Assembly: GCA_029266295.1 (NCBI GenBank)
Contig: JAQSXD010000011.1
Coordinates: forward strand, 1 to 23,210
Direction of reading: 5' to 3'
Source: Bacillota bacterium
Lineage (GTDB): Bacteria; Bacillota; Clostridia; Peptostreptococcales; Anaerovoracaceae
DNA length: 23,210 bases
Shown: piece by piece, positions 7,428 to 15,924 of the stretch
Layout of the letters: each line of letters begins with the position of its first letter
Numbering within the stretch: position 1 is the stretch's first letter
Notes under the pieces: model-generated
Databases searched by the model: none
What the model was told of the DNA's origin: nothing
What the model saw: only the letters and a program-made list of their open reading frames with translations
Made by a program: the position numbers and the translations under genes

Positions 7428-7649
7428 AATAATCACCTCCGTTTTTTCTATCAATATATGAAGAGCATGAGGAGCAGGGTGCATGAGAAGTCAAGAAAGA
7501 AATCGTAATGGTTCTGAATAATTAAACCACTCATTGGAAACACAAATAGAAAAGGAAATACTGGTACATTGCTGCCTGGAGTATGAAACGCGAAAGCTGA
7601 AGGAGCAGCAGTTTGGCAGGATGTTTCTATATAGGGAGGAAATACGAAA

Positions 7650-9032
7650 TTGGAAGATCGGTTTACTGGCTTCAACGAAAAGAGAATGCATATCTTCAGC
7701 GAGCTTGTCAGAAGGTATTGGAACGGAAGCTTGAATTATATCTCTGACCTTGACGACTTGGCCTCGGAAATCAGGGAGAAATACGGTTATGGAGAGCATG
7801 AAATCCCATTTATCAAGGATCATATCCGGCTGGCAATGGGCCTTGATCCAAGCGGCAAGGAGCTCTTTGAAGAAGAGCTTCAGATGCTCAGACGGAACAG
7901 AGGGGTTCATAAGCCGCTCATATCAAGGCTGGAAGGACCTTGTGCCCACTGCGGAGATAAGAAATGCCGCTGTGATACCACAGGCAAGTATGAAAGTCCA
8001 CTGTACCACAAGGAACCGGAAGAGGAACGGGAAGAATGCATTGAATGCGGATTCTGCGCAGCTGACTGCGATTTTGGTGTAATCGCAGAGAAGATCGAAT
8101 TCCTGCCCATGGTGGAATTGCTGAAAGAGCGTAAAACACCTATTTTTGCTGTGGTTGCGCCGGCTATTGCAGGGCAGTTCGGCGAGAATGTGACCATGGG
8201 AAAACTGCGTACTGCGTTTCAGAAGATGGGCTTTGACGACATGATTGAAGTTGCGCTTTTTGCAGATATTCTGACCATCAAAGAAGCATTTGAATTCAAC
8301 CGACTCGTTAAAAAGGAAGAGGACTTTTTCCTTACCAGCTGTTGCTGCCCTGTTTGGTTTAATCTGATTAAAAGGAATTATCCGGATATCTATGAACATC
8401 TATCTCCTTCTGTTTCTCCCATGATTGCGTCAGGTAGGATCCTTAAACGGCTTTATCCAGACGCAAAGATCGTTTTCTTTGCTCCCTGTACCGCCAAGAA
8501 GGCAGAGGCGCTGGAGGAAGGGCTGAAAGGAGCGGTGGATTTTGTAATCAATTTCAGAGAACTCAAGGAAATCTTTCATGCACTGGATATCAATCTGGAG
8601 GATTTACCTCCCAATGATAAGGATTTGGCATCGTTAGGAGGGCGCGTTTATGCCAGAACAGGAGGGGTCAGCTTTTCTGTAAAAATGGTTGTGAACCGCC
8701 TTGATCCAACTCGTCTCATTAAGCTGAAATCCAAAAAGGTAGACGGCGTCAAGGAATGTCGTGAGCTCCTGGAAACACTGCGCAGTCAAGGAAAGGACAG
8801 GGCGAACTTCATAGAGGGTATGGCTTGTAAGGGAGGTTGTGTGGGCGGTCCCAGAACAAATATTGATACGGCAAAAGCAACAGAGCTGGTCAACGAATTT
8901 GGGGAGGATTCTTTGATTCTGACACCGCTTGACAATCTCAATGCGGTTAAGATCCTCAAACAGTTCAATATCTTATCCGTTGCGGATATTACGAAAAACG
9001 AAGAATTGGAGCATGTCCTTTCCAGAGAATAA
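7650..9032 (+). CDS. monomeric [FeFe]-hydrogenase, probably group B type
   Basis: Start TTG 7650 with GGGAGGA at 7634-7640; ATG 7686 is the alternative. 460 residues. The H-cluster motifs are present: L1 TSCCCPVW (Cys231-233), L2 APCTAKK (Cys280), L3 EGMACKGGC (Cys393, Cys397). Upstream are a ferredoxin-like [4Fe-4S] set, C130-IE-C133-GF-C136-AAD-C140, and another cysteine group, C98xxC101xxxxC106xC108. The triple-Cys L1 and the Ala in place of Met in L2 differ from classical group A enzymes and, as I recall, resemble group B enzymes such as C. pasteurianum hydrogenase III. It catalyses H2 formation or uptake in the cytoplasm with ferredoxin-like partners and needs HydE, HydF and HydG; two of these are encoded nearby. 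Confidence 0.9.
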   Translation: MEDRFTGFNEKRMHIFSELVRRYWNGSLNYISDLDDLASEIREKYGYGEHEIPFIKDHIRLAMGLDPSGKELFEEELQMLRRNRGVHKPLISRLEGPCAHCGDKKCRCDTTGKYESPLYHKEPEEEREECIECGFCAADCDFGVIAEKIEFLPMVELLKERKTPIFAVVAPAIAGQFGENVTMGKLRTAFQKMGFDDMIEVALFADILTIKEAFEFNRLVKKEEDFFLTSCCCPVWFNLIKRNYPDIYEHLSPSVSPMIASGRILKRLYPDAKIVFFAPCTAKKAEALEEGLKGAVDFVINFRELKEIFHALDINLEDLPPNDKDLASLGGRVYARTGGVSFSVKMVVNRLDPTRLIKLKSKKVDGVKECRELLETLRSQGKDRANFIEGMACKGGCVGGPRTNIDTAKATELVNEFGEDSLILTPLDNLNAVKILKQFNILSVADITKNEELEHVLSRE

Positions 9033-9167
9033 AAGTACAGCCCTGATATCATGTGTTATTAAGAGCATATGGTAAAGTCGACATAAATTCGCTATACAAT
9101 ATGAAATATAAAGTAATTCGGCGATTAGTTGATATCAATTAGATGAATGGTTGCATCCAGTTGTAAA

Positions 9168-9854
9168 TTAGAATATGACATTGGGCTGATAAGCAGAGAC
9201 GCAGGCAGCGAAAAATTGCAGCTCCTCCAGTGTAGGAGCTTTTCTTCTGACTCGAAGTTCATCCTCGGGAAGAAATTTCTCAGGCGGCCTATATCGGTTC
9301 AGCACATAGCGTGGAACGATGGGAAGTTCCTGGGCCATGGTCATTAGGTCTTCTGCACTCAATTCTGGAAGTACCGTGGTTCTGACTTCAAAAGGTACTT
9401 CATTATCCAAAAGGATTTCAAGGGTTTTCAGGACTTTTGACGCATCGGAATCCATCCCGCAGATGCGGGGATAACGAGTAGCAGGTGCTTTATAGTCCAC
9501 GGCGAAATAATCGCAAAGATTGCTGCGAATCAATTCTTCAATGATAAGCGGATTGGATCCGTTGGTATCAAGCTTGATCTGATATCCTAGCTGTTTTAAG
9601 CAGGTGAGAAAGGGGAGCAGCCCCGCCTGCAGCGTCGGCTCTCCCCCAGAAATGACGGCACCGTCCAGCAGACCTGCCCGTTTTTCCAGAAAATCCATCA
9701 CGTAGCGGGGAGAAAGCAGCACATGGCTGCCATCTACCAGCTGGCGATTGTGGCAGTAAAAGCATGTGTAATTACACCCCGGAACAAAAATCACGCAGGA
9801 AACTAGGCCGGGATAATCAATCAATGAGCTTTTAACGATGCCGGATATATTCAT
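9168..9854 (-). CDS. nrdG: anaerobic ribonucleotide reductase activase (radical SAM)
   Basis: 228 residues. The radical-SAM cluster motif CNYTCFYC is near residue 28, preceded by the family's SLIDYPG, with ISGGEPTLQ following. It uses S-adenosylmethionine to install the glycyl radical on NrdD. The start codon is 5 nt after the nrdD stop. Its ribosome site, AAGGAG, is the last two sense codons of nrdD, so translation is probably coupled. It is closest to the short activase type often called NrdG2. No clear terminator separates it from the convergent hydrogenase gene. Confidence 0.92.
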   Translation of the reverse strand: MNISGIVKSSLIDYPGLVSCVIFVPGCNYTCFYCHNRQLVDGSHVLLSPRYVMDFLEKRAGLLDGAVISGGEPTLQAGLLPFLTCLKQLGYQIKLDTNGSNPLIIEELIRSNLCDYFAVDYKAPATRYPRICGMDSDASKVLKTLEILLDNEVPFEVRTTVLPELSAEDLMTMAQELPIVPRYVLNRYRPPEKFLPEDELRVRRKAPTLEELQFFAACVSAYQPNVIF

Positions 9855-9859
9855 GGATC

Positions 9860-11947
9860 TTACTCCTTAATTACATATTTGACCCGTTCTTTGTACTCTT
9901 CCTTTTTTCCTCGGTTAAAGTTCTGTATGGGACGCAGATACCCCACGACCCTGCTCCATACCTCTGTGGAAGAGCCGCACTCAGGACAGGAGAAATGTTC
10001 GCCGGAGAGATAACCGTGATTGTTGCAGATGGAAAAGGTAGGAGTGAGGGAGATATAAGGCAGCTTGTATTTGGTAAAAGCCTTTTGAATCAGCCTCTTC
10101 GCTGCACCCACATCTTTAATTTCTTCCCCCAGATAAAGATGAAGCACCGTTCCACCGGTATAGAGAGACTGAAGTTCATCCTGGAGATCGAGGGTTTCGA
10201 AAATATCATCCGTGAATCCCACTGGCAGCTGAGAGGAATTGGTGTAGTAAGGAGACTTTTCGCCAGCGGTAATAATTGAGGGATACCGTTTTTTGTCCTT
10301 CTGAGCAAGACGATAACTCGTTCCTTCTGCCGGGGTCGCTTCCAGATTGTAATAATTTCCGGTCTCCTCCTGAATATCCTTGATCACATCTCTCATATAG
10401 GTAAGGGTACGCATGGAAAAAGCCTGACCTTCCGGACTTGTCAGGTCATATTCGGGGCCAAGCAGATTTAGGCAAGCCTCGTTCATACCCAAGAGCCCAA
10501 TGGTGTTAAAATGGTTGAACCAATACGTTCCTGTTCGTTCGTAGACTCCCTTCAGATAATTTGCTGAATAGGGGTAGAGCCCTTTCGCTGTCTGCTCTTC
10601 GATGACCTTTCTTTTGATTTCCAGACTGTTTCTCGCAATATTCATCTGCTGCCAGAGCCTGGTTTTGAATTCTGATTCGCTGGCGGATATGTATGCAAGG
10701 CGGGGCAGATTGATGGTGACGACACCAATGGAACCGGTAAGCGGATTGGAACCAAAAAGTCCTCCTCCCCGTTTGCGCAGCTCACTGGTGTCAAGCCGCA
10801 GGCGGCAGCACATAGAGAGCGCATCCTCGGGGGAAAGATCGGAATTGATATAGTTTGAGAAATAAGGAATGCCGTATTTGCAGGTGATTTCCATAATCTT
10901 CTGACTCACAGGGCTTTCCCAGTCAAAATCCTTGGTTATATTAATGGTAGGAATGGGGAAGGTAAACACTCGTCCCTTCGAATCTCCCTCCATCATAACA
11001 TCGCAGAAAGCCGTATTCAGCAGATCCATTTCTTTCTGGAAATCACCGTAGGTTTTATCCATAATCTTACCGCCCAAAATCACATATTCATTCCGAAGGG
11101 TGGACGGGGGAACCAGATCAAAGGTTAGGTTTGAAAACGGGCATTGAAAACCAACGCGTGTCGGCACATTCAGGTTAAAGATAAACTCCTGAAGGGCCTG
11201 TTTCACCGTTTTATAGTCCAGATTATCATAGTGGATGAAGGGGGCACAATACGTATCAAAGGAGGACCAGGCCTGCGCGCCTGCCGTCTCCCCCTGCGTC
11301 GTAAAGGTAGAATTGACGATCTGCCCCAAAAAACTTCTCAGGTGCTTGGGTGGTTTTGATTCGACTTTGCCGGGCACGCCGCCGAAACCGCTCATCAGAA
11401 TCTGCCGCAGATCCCATCCGGCACAGTAAGGGCCAAAAAAGCCCAGATCGTGGATATGAATATCTCCTGAGAGATGGGCATCCCTGATTTCTTCTGAATA
11501 GATTTCATGAAGCCAATAATTTTGGGTAAAGGCTTCCCGAACGTAATTGTTCAGACCGTTAATTGATTTTTGTGTGTTTGCATTTTCGTTGATCTGCCAG
11601 TCGGAATCATTAAGATATTCGCCAAACATATTGATTGTCGCTCCGATCAACGCATTGGATTCCCGGGCAGAACGGCGCTTTTCACGATAGAGTATGTAGG
11701 CTTTTGCGGTTTTGGCGTGGCCGTTTTCGATGAGAACCTTTTCCACGATATCCTGGATGCCTTCCACTTCAGCAATACCGTCGGGATACCTGATCTCAGC
11801 CATTCTCACCGCTTCCTCGGCAAGCTTCTCCGAGGTGGCGAAGTTATCTCCGCCGACAGCCTTTGCAGCCTTGAAAATTGCTAAAACGATCTTTTCCTTT
11901 TTGAAAAGAACAATAGAACGGTCGCGTTTGATAATTTGTTTCAGCAC
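9860..11947 (-). CDS. nrdD: anaerobic (class III) ribonucleoside-triphosphate reductase
   Basis: Starts at GTG 11947, with GGAGG 9 nt upstream. 695 residues, the usual length. Residues about 1-95 are an ATP-cone allosteric domain (VLFKKEKI ... AKTAKAYILYREKR). The catalytic core follows. Near the C-terminus is a zinc site of the type CNNHGY...CPEC, then the glycyl-radical loop RVVGYLRPIQNFNRG with the radical Gly in VVGY. It makes dNTPs from NTPs without oxygen. It is first in an operon with nrdG. Two NrdR-like boxes overlap the promoter, so repression by NrdR is likely, although nrdR itself is not in this window. Confidence 0.95.
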   Translation of the reverse strand: MLKQIIKRDRSIVLFKKEKIVLAIFKAAKAVGGDNFATSEKLAEEAVRMAEIRYPDGIAEVEGIQDIVEKVLIENGHAKTAKAYILYREKRRSARESNALIGATINMFGEYLNDSDWQINENANTQKSINGLNNYVREAFTQNYWLHEIYSEEIRDAHLSGDIHIHDLGFFGPYCAGWDLRQILMSGFGGVPGKVESKPPKHLRSFLGQIVNSTFTTQGETAGAQAWSSFDTYCAPFIHYDNLDYKTVKQALQEFIFNLNVPTRVGFQCPFSNLTFDLVPPSTLRNEYVILGGKIMDKTYGDFQKEMDLLNTAFCDVMMEGDSKGRVFTFPIPTINITKDFDWESPVSQKIMEITCKYGIPYFSNYINSDLSPEDALSMCCRLRLDTSELRKRGGGLFGSNPLTGSIGVVTINLPRLAYISASESEFKTRLWQQMNIARNSLEIKRKVIEEQTAKGLYPYSANYLKGVYERTGTYWFNHFNTIGLLGMNEACLNLLGPEYDLTSPEGQAFSMRTLTYMRDVIKDIQEETGNYYNLEATPAEGTSYRLAQKDKKRYPSIITAGEKSPYYTNSSQLPVGFTDDIFETLDLQDELQSLYTGGTVLHLYLGEEIKDVGAAKRLIQKAFTKYKLPYISLTPTFSICNNHGYLSGEHFSCPECGSSTEVWSRVVGYLRPIQNFNRGKKEEYKERVKYVIKE

Positions 11948-11987
11948 AGTAGATTACCTCCAAAGTTACCTAAGTAGATGGATAGAA

Positions 11988-12034
11988 ATACAACATATTG
12001 AGCTTCGTTCGTTAGTGTGCACTACATATATATT
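11988..12034 (-). promoter_or_regulatory. two NrdR-like boxes upstream of nrdD
   Basis: Against the known NrdR consensus (ACACWATATATWGTGT type), 11988-12003 matches about 12 of 16 and 12019-12034 about 11 of 16. Their ACATAT cores are exactly 31 bp apart, three helical turns, the usual spacing. The second box overlaps the -10 element of the nrdD promoter. Confidence 0.6.
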
Positions 12035-12058
12035 ATTCTTTCCTTTTTTCCATGTCAA
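12030..12058 (-). promoter_or_regulatory. promoter of nrdDG
   Basis: On the minus strand: TTGACA (12058-12053), 17 bp, TAATAT (12035-12030). Perfect -35 and weaker -10. The transcript would start near 12023, about 75 nt before the nrdD GTG. Confidence 0.6.
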
Positions 12059-12160
12059 TATCACCTGACGTTTCATTGGAAAAATATTTAAACTTTGGCA
12101 GGTTGAGAGGACGGCAGGCTGACATCAAATCCTGAGCAGCCTGAGCCTCTATAGGCATGA

Positions 12161-12265
12161 CCTCTTTTCTACCGCTGCAGATCCAGAGGTAAGGGCCTCT
12201 TTTCTACCGCTGAACCTCCAGCGGTTTGGTCTTGAATTCTACCGATCGGTATAGGAATCTGTACC
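12161..12265. repeat. three tandem 35-bp units at the end of the small ORF
   Basis: CCTCTTTTCTACCGCTG occurs at 12161-12177 and again, identical, at 12196-12212. A degenerate third copy (ATTCTACCGAT core) starts at 12231, giving an exact 35-bp period. The third unit contains the stop codon of the small minus-strand ORF; the other two lie past it. A perfect CCGCTG/CAGCGG hairpin is at 12207-12224. Confidence 0.65.
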
Positions 12266-12430
12266 TTGGGCAAAATCAAGAATCTCTGACTGTGACAATT
12301 CAAAGCCGTTATCCATTTGATCAATCTCATCATCGTGATAACCCCGCTCTGCAAGGTTGTAAAAATCCTGACGGATCGAGGCTTCGCTGTCCCGATGCTC
12401 AGCTGCATTCTCCGATAAAAGATCTTCCAT
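12239..12430 (-). CDS. small acidic protein of unknown function
   Basis: 63 residues, start ATG 12430 with GGGAGG 5 nt upstream. It is rich in Asp and Glu (MEDLLSENAAEH, DDEIDQMDNG) and has no Cys, membrane segment or motif that I recognise. The sequence looks helical and soluble. It is upstream of nrdD on the same strand but separated from it by repeats and the nrdD promoter. Direct and inverted repeats just upstream suggest regulated expression. I consider it a real gene because of the ribosome site and biased composition, but its function is unknown. Confidence 0.55.
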   Translation of the reverse strand: MEDLLSENAAEHRDSEASIRQDFYNLAERGYHDDEIDQMDNGFELSQSEILDFAQGTDSYTDR

Positions 12431-12448
12431 AAAACCCTCCCGATTTTA

Positions 12449-12512
12449 ATCATAAGTTACTGCTATTGTTCATCATAAGTTATGGCGCTCTGATACTGTT
12501 TATTAGTATCAG
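12449..12512 (-). promoter_or_regulatory. repeat-rich control region of the small acidic protein
   Basis: ATCATAAGTTA occurs twice, at 12449-12459 and 12472-12482 (23 bp apart). On the minus strand each copy supplies a TATGAT -10-like element. Just upstream is a perfect inverted repeat, CTGATACT (12490-12497) and AGTATCAG (12505-12512). It is a plausible operator or promoter region; no protein can be assigned. Confidence 0.35.
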
Positions 12513-12558
12513 ATTCGCATCTTGAAAATATACAAAATCAGAATTTTGACATGAAGAA

Positions 12559-12595
12559 TGCCGGCAAACCAAAACCTTTTTTGGATTCACCGGCA
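12559..12595 (-). terminator. long hairpin after the histidine kinase
   Basis: TGCCGG (12559-12564) pairs with CCGGCA (12590-12595), with a further CCAAAA/TTTTGG pairing inside. It lies 52 bp past the kinase stop. The T-rich tail on the minus strand is weak (TTCTTC). Confidence 0.5.
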
Positions 12596-12646
12596 CTCAA
12601 AAAATTAGGAGAATTTGAGGCATTCTGTATGGTGTTATTCGAGCAA

Positions 12647-14200
12647 TTACAATATGATGTCAGAGAACTCCAAAGAAGTGGCCTGTAAAATCTTACTTTC
12701 ATTAATTACATGCGCCTTCTTTGGGCTGCCTATCTGGAGCGGCAGCGATATGGAAAAGGTTGAGCCATAATCCACTTCGCTGGCTACATCTATGGTACCA
12801 CCGAGGTTATCCACCATGAGTTTGACTAAGTACAAACCAATTCCGGTACCCTCTGCCTGACGGGTCAGAGAAGTATCTGCCTGACCAAAACGTTCAAATA
12901 TGATAGACTTCTTGTCGTCGGGAATGCCGATGCCTTTGTCCTTGATATCCACCTTTAGATAGGAACCTTTCTTATATAGTATGACGTTGATGCTTTTGTT
13001 TGCAGGGGTGAACTTGATGGCATTGGAAAGCAAATTTAGAATGATTCTTTCGTATTTTTCAATATCGGTAGAAATCATCAGTGTTTTACAGGATGATTGA
13101 AAGGTCAGTCTCAGCAGCTTTTGATCTGCATAGAGCTTTACAGACTCAACAATTTCATTTGTTAAAGACACTATTTCCACATTGGTTAAGCTGGATTTCA
13201 TTCTGCCCGCTTTTAATCTAGTAATATCAAGTAAATTATCAACCAGACGCTGTTGTCGCAGCGAATTCTGCTTAATTTTATTGAGATAGTTTTTCATCTT
13301 TGCTGTAATGTCGTCCTTGCAGACAATTTCCATGGTTTGTATCGCTGCATTGATGATTGCGATCGGTGTTTTGAATTCGTGGGTAATCAAAGTAATAAAA
13401 TTGTCCTTTAGTTCAATGGTTTCCTGTAGCAGCAACATTTCTCTTCTGCCCGCATCATGAAGCGCTTTTTCCTGAAGTTTTTTATCCGTGATGTCTCTGG
13501 TGATCCCGGTGGTTCCGATAATATTTCCGTATTCATTATATACCGGACTTTTATAAACCTCATTCCACCTTCCGTTTTCATTCTTCTCCTCAAAATGCAC
13601 CTTTTTCTTTTTGGTTATAATGTCAATATCTCCAAAAAGAAAGGTGTCGGCCTGCGCTTTGGTGAATATCTCAAAATCGTATTTTCCGACGACATTTTCC
13701 TTCAGACAGCCGTATTGATCTTCGAAGGATTTATTGATTGCCATATATCGGCCCTGAAGATCCTTGAACCAGGCAACAAAGGGTAGGTTGTCCAAAATCG
13801 CCTGCATTTGAGACACCGGTTTCAGGGAAACTTCGCGATCTGTGATATCAAATACAATGGTATGTATGTAATTTTTTTGATTAATATTGACAACGCCTGA
13901 GTTTACCAGCACATTTTTCATTTCCCCTGTCGAAAGCCGATGCTTAAAAGTGAAACTGTTCTTTATGTGTGAAGCTGCCAGATTTAGCTGTGTATAAACC
14001 TGATCCGACCGCAGTGTGTTCAGATCGGTAATCTTTAACTTCAAGAATTCCTGATAGCTGTACTTGTAAAATTTACAGGCAGCATAGTTTGCATCGACAA
14101 TTTTCAGTGTTTCGTAATCAATTATCAGCATCGCTGTAACGCTGTTTTTGAAAAAGGCATCGTAATACTGGTCATTGTCCTGTTGGTAATAGACCCCCAT
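12647..14200 (-). CDS. soluble PAS-PAS sensor histidine kinase
   Basis: 517 residues with no membrane segment. PAS 1 is about 10-125 (AMLIIDYETLKIVDANYAAC) and PAS 2 about 130-255 (AILDNLPFVAWFKDLQGRYMAIN, with PAC-like GTTGITRDITD, here abbreviated). The HisKA domain has the phospho-acceptor His274 in THEFKTP, followed by HATPase N box LLSNAIKFTP, G1 DKGIGIP and G2 GTGIGLYL. It is a cytoplasmic sensor, perhaps of redox state or a small ligand, but no haem or flavin signature can be read. No response regulator lies beside it, so its partner is unknown. It sits between the nrd and hyd operons. Ribosome site GGAAGGGA precedes the ATG. Confidence 0.9.
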   Translation of the reverse strand: MGVYYQQDNDQYYDAFFKNSVTAMLIIDYETLKIVDANYAACKFYKYSYQEFLKLKITDLNTLRSDQVYTQLNLAASHIKNSFTFKHRLSTGEMKNVLVNSGVVNINQKNYIHTIVFDITDREVSLKPVSQMQAILDNLPFVAWFKDLQGRYMAINKSFEDQYGCLKENVVGKYDFEIFTKAQADTFLFGDIDIITKKKKVHFEEKNENGRWNEVYKSPVYNEYGNIIGTTGITRDITDKKLQEKALHDAGRREMLLLQETIELKDNFITLITHEFKTPIAIINAAIQTMEIVCKDDITAKMKNYLNKIKQNSLRQQRLVDNLLDITRLKAGRMKSSLTNVEIVSLTNEIVESVKLYADQKLLRLTFQSSCKTLMISTDIEKYERIILNLLSNAIKFTPANKSINVILYKKGSYLKVDIKDKGIGIPDDKKSIIFERFGQADTSLTRQAEGTGIGLYLVKLMVDNLGGTIDVASEVDYGSTFSISLPLQIGSPKKAHVINESKILQATSLEFSDIIL

Positions 14201-14251
14201 ATTTCCCTTCCTCGCTACAATATCTTCTTTGTTTTTCGAAATTTCTACACC

Positions 14252-14308
14252 ATTATATCAGAGCTGAAAAAAAGTAGGAAACGTTTCGCTCAACAAAGTT
14301 AAGCGAAA
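14252..14308 (-). promoter_or_regulatory. histidine kinase promoter with upstream inverted repeat
   Basis: Minus strand: an extended -10, TGATATAAT (TATAAT at 14257-14252), with a poor -35 (TTCCTA at 14280-14275). Immediately upstream is an inverted repeat, TTTCGCT (14284-14290) and AGCGAAA (14302-14308). A weak -35 with a dyad just upstream suggests activation, by inference. Confidence 0.45.
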
Positions 14309-14336
14309 AACGACATAAGATGACACAAAAAAATGG

Positions 14337-14374
14337 AAAAAAACAGCCATTTCGATCGTTTGTCGATTTGGCTG
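14337..14374 (-). terminator. terminator of the hydE-hydG operon
   Basis: On the minus strand CAGCCA...TGGCTG (arms 14374-14369 and 14349-14344) encloses a further ATCG/CGAT pairing. Seven T follow (14343-14337). It lies about 70 nt past the hydG stop. Confidence 0.8.
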
Positions 14375-14441
14375 CTTTCGCCTTTACATTGTCTCATAAT
14401 GTCGGGAGTTGATGCAACTAAAGCTCGAATAAAGTCGTTGT

Positions 14442-15911
14442 CTATAATCTGAAATCCCGAAGGCCGCCGCCGATTTCATTCAGATTACGTATTACCAACT
14501 CACGTACCTTTTCTCTGGGGATATTGGACAGCTCGGATGAAATCAGGCGCTCGCCGATTGTCTTCGTTTCTGGAGAGGAATAGTCTTCCAGGTACTCTTT
14601 AAGCGTCATCAGGGCATTGGGGTGACAGCAGTTTTGTATTTCACCGTTCTTGCTCAGGGCCATAAAACGGTCTCCCGTGCGGCCTTCCCGATAGCACGCG
14701 GTGCAGAAGCTGGGGATATAACCAAGGTCCATAAGCCATTTGACCACTTCATCCAGTGTTCTGGTATCGGCAACATCAAACTGCTCTGACTTCATATCGT
14801 CAGGTTCCGGCTCTGCATAGCCGCCTACGCTGGTTCTGGAACCACCGCTGACCTGGGACACTCCAAGATGGAGTACTCTCTCCCGGCAACGCTGGCTCTC
14901 ACGGGTGGAGACGATCATTCCGGTATAAGGGACTGCAAGTCTGATGCAGGCTACGATCTTAGCGAAGGTATCATCTGTAATTCCGTTGTCAAAGGAATCT
15001 GCGTCAATACCGTCTGCGTGCCTGATTCTGGGGACGCTGATGGTGTGTGGGCCTACCCCGTAGGCTGCTTCCAAATGCTCTGCATGCATCAAAAGACCTA
15101 CAAAATCATAGCGATAAAGCTCCAGACCGAAGAGGACACCGAGACCCACATCGTCGATGCCGCCTTCCATTGCGCGGTCCATGGCTTCTGTATGGTATGC
15201 ATAATCATGCTTTGGGCCCGTTGGATGGAGCGCTTCATAGCTCTTTTGATGATACGTCTCCTGAAAGAGAATATAGGTGCCGATCCCTGCATCACGAAGC
15301 TTCTGATAATTTTCCACTGTAGTGGCTGCGATATTGACATTGACACGCCGTATCGCACCGTTTTTATGATGGATTCCGTAGATGGTCTCTATGCTTTCCA
15401 AGATGTATTCAATGGGATTATTTTTCGGATCTTCTCCCGCCTCGATGGCAAGACGCTTGTGTCCCATGTCCTGAAGGGCGATGACCTCTTTGCGGATTTC
15501 CTCCTGAGTCAGCTTTTTTCGTGCAATATGGCGGTTCTGGGCATGATAGGGACAATATACGCAGCCGTTAATGCAGTAATTGGAAAGATAGAGGGGGGCA
15601 AACAAAACAATTCGATTTCCGTAGATATCCTTTTTCATCTGCTCTGCAAGGGAGTAGATTTTATTGTTCTGTTCTTCCAATTCGCATTCCAGGAGAACGG
15701 CAGCTTCCCGATGTGTCAGCCCTTTTCTCTGACTGGCTTTTTCAAGAATTGAATCGATCAATGCAGCATCCTTTTTATAGGATTCAGCATAAGCGAGGGA
15801 TTCCAGGATCTCATCATGGCTGATAAATTCGACAGCCTTAGCGGATGTTACATCGTACAGATTCACATGATTCATATCCTTAGTATTATTCGTATTATTC
15901 ATATCGTTCAT
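14442..15911 (-). CDS. hydG: [FeFe]-hydrogenase maturase HydG (tyrosine lyase)
   Basis: Start at ATG 15911, chosen for AAGGAGGG 7 nt upstream; the longer frame to 16013 overlaps hydE. 489 residues. Radical-SAM motif CINGCVYC, then PYHAQN; the C-terminal second-cluster motif is CTACYREGRTGDRFM, followed by HPNALMTLKEYLEDY, which separates HydG from ThiH. It cleaves tyrosine to give the CO and cyanide ligands of the H-cluster. It is last in the operon, 13 nt after hydE. The first 17 residues are an odd Asn/Met-rich stretch (MNDMNNTNNTKDMNHVN). Confidence 0.95.
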   Translation of the reverse strand: MNDMNNTNNTKDMNHVNLYDVTSAKAVEFISHDEILESLAYAESYKKDAALIDSILEKASQRKGLTHREAAVLLECELEEQNNKIYSLAEQMKKDIYGNRIVLFAPLYLSNYCINGCVYCPYHAQNRHIARKKLTQEEIRKEVIALQDMGHKRLAIEAGEDPKNNPIEYILESIETIYGIHHKNGAIRRVNVNIAATTVENYQKLRDAGIGTYILFQETYHQKSYEALHPTGPKHDYAYHTEAMDRAMEGGIDDVGLGVLFGLELYRYDFVGLLMHAEHLEAAYGVGPHTISVPRIRHADGIDADSFDNGITDDTFAKIVACIRLAVPYTGMIVSTRESQRCRERVLHLGVSQVSGGSRTSVGGYAEPEPDDMKSEQFDVADTRTLDEVVKWLMDLGYIPSFCTACYREGRTGDRFMALSKNGEIQNCCHPNALMTLKEYLEDYSSPETKTIGERLISSELSNIPREKVRELVIRNLNEIGGGLRDFRL

Positions 15912-15924
15912 ATTCGATCCCTCC

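Noticed and set aside
7534..7734. Short plus-strand frame overlapping the hydrogenase start
   Set aside because: No ribosome site, no family signal, and it runs out of frame into the hydrogenase gene, whose own start has a good ribosome site.
12169..12453. 94-codon minus-strand frame in another frame over the small acidic ORF
   Set aside because: Basic, low-quality translation through the 35-bp repeats; the 63-codon frame has the proper ribosome site and biased composition.
14868..15752. 294-codon plus-strand frame
   Set aside because: Entirely antisense to hydG, which is unambiguous; a shadow of its codon usage.
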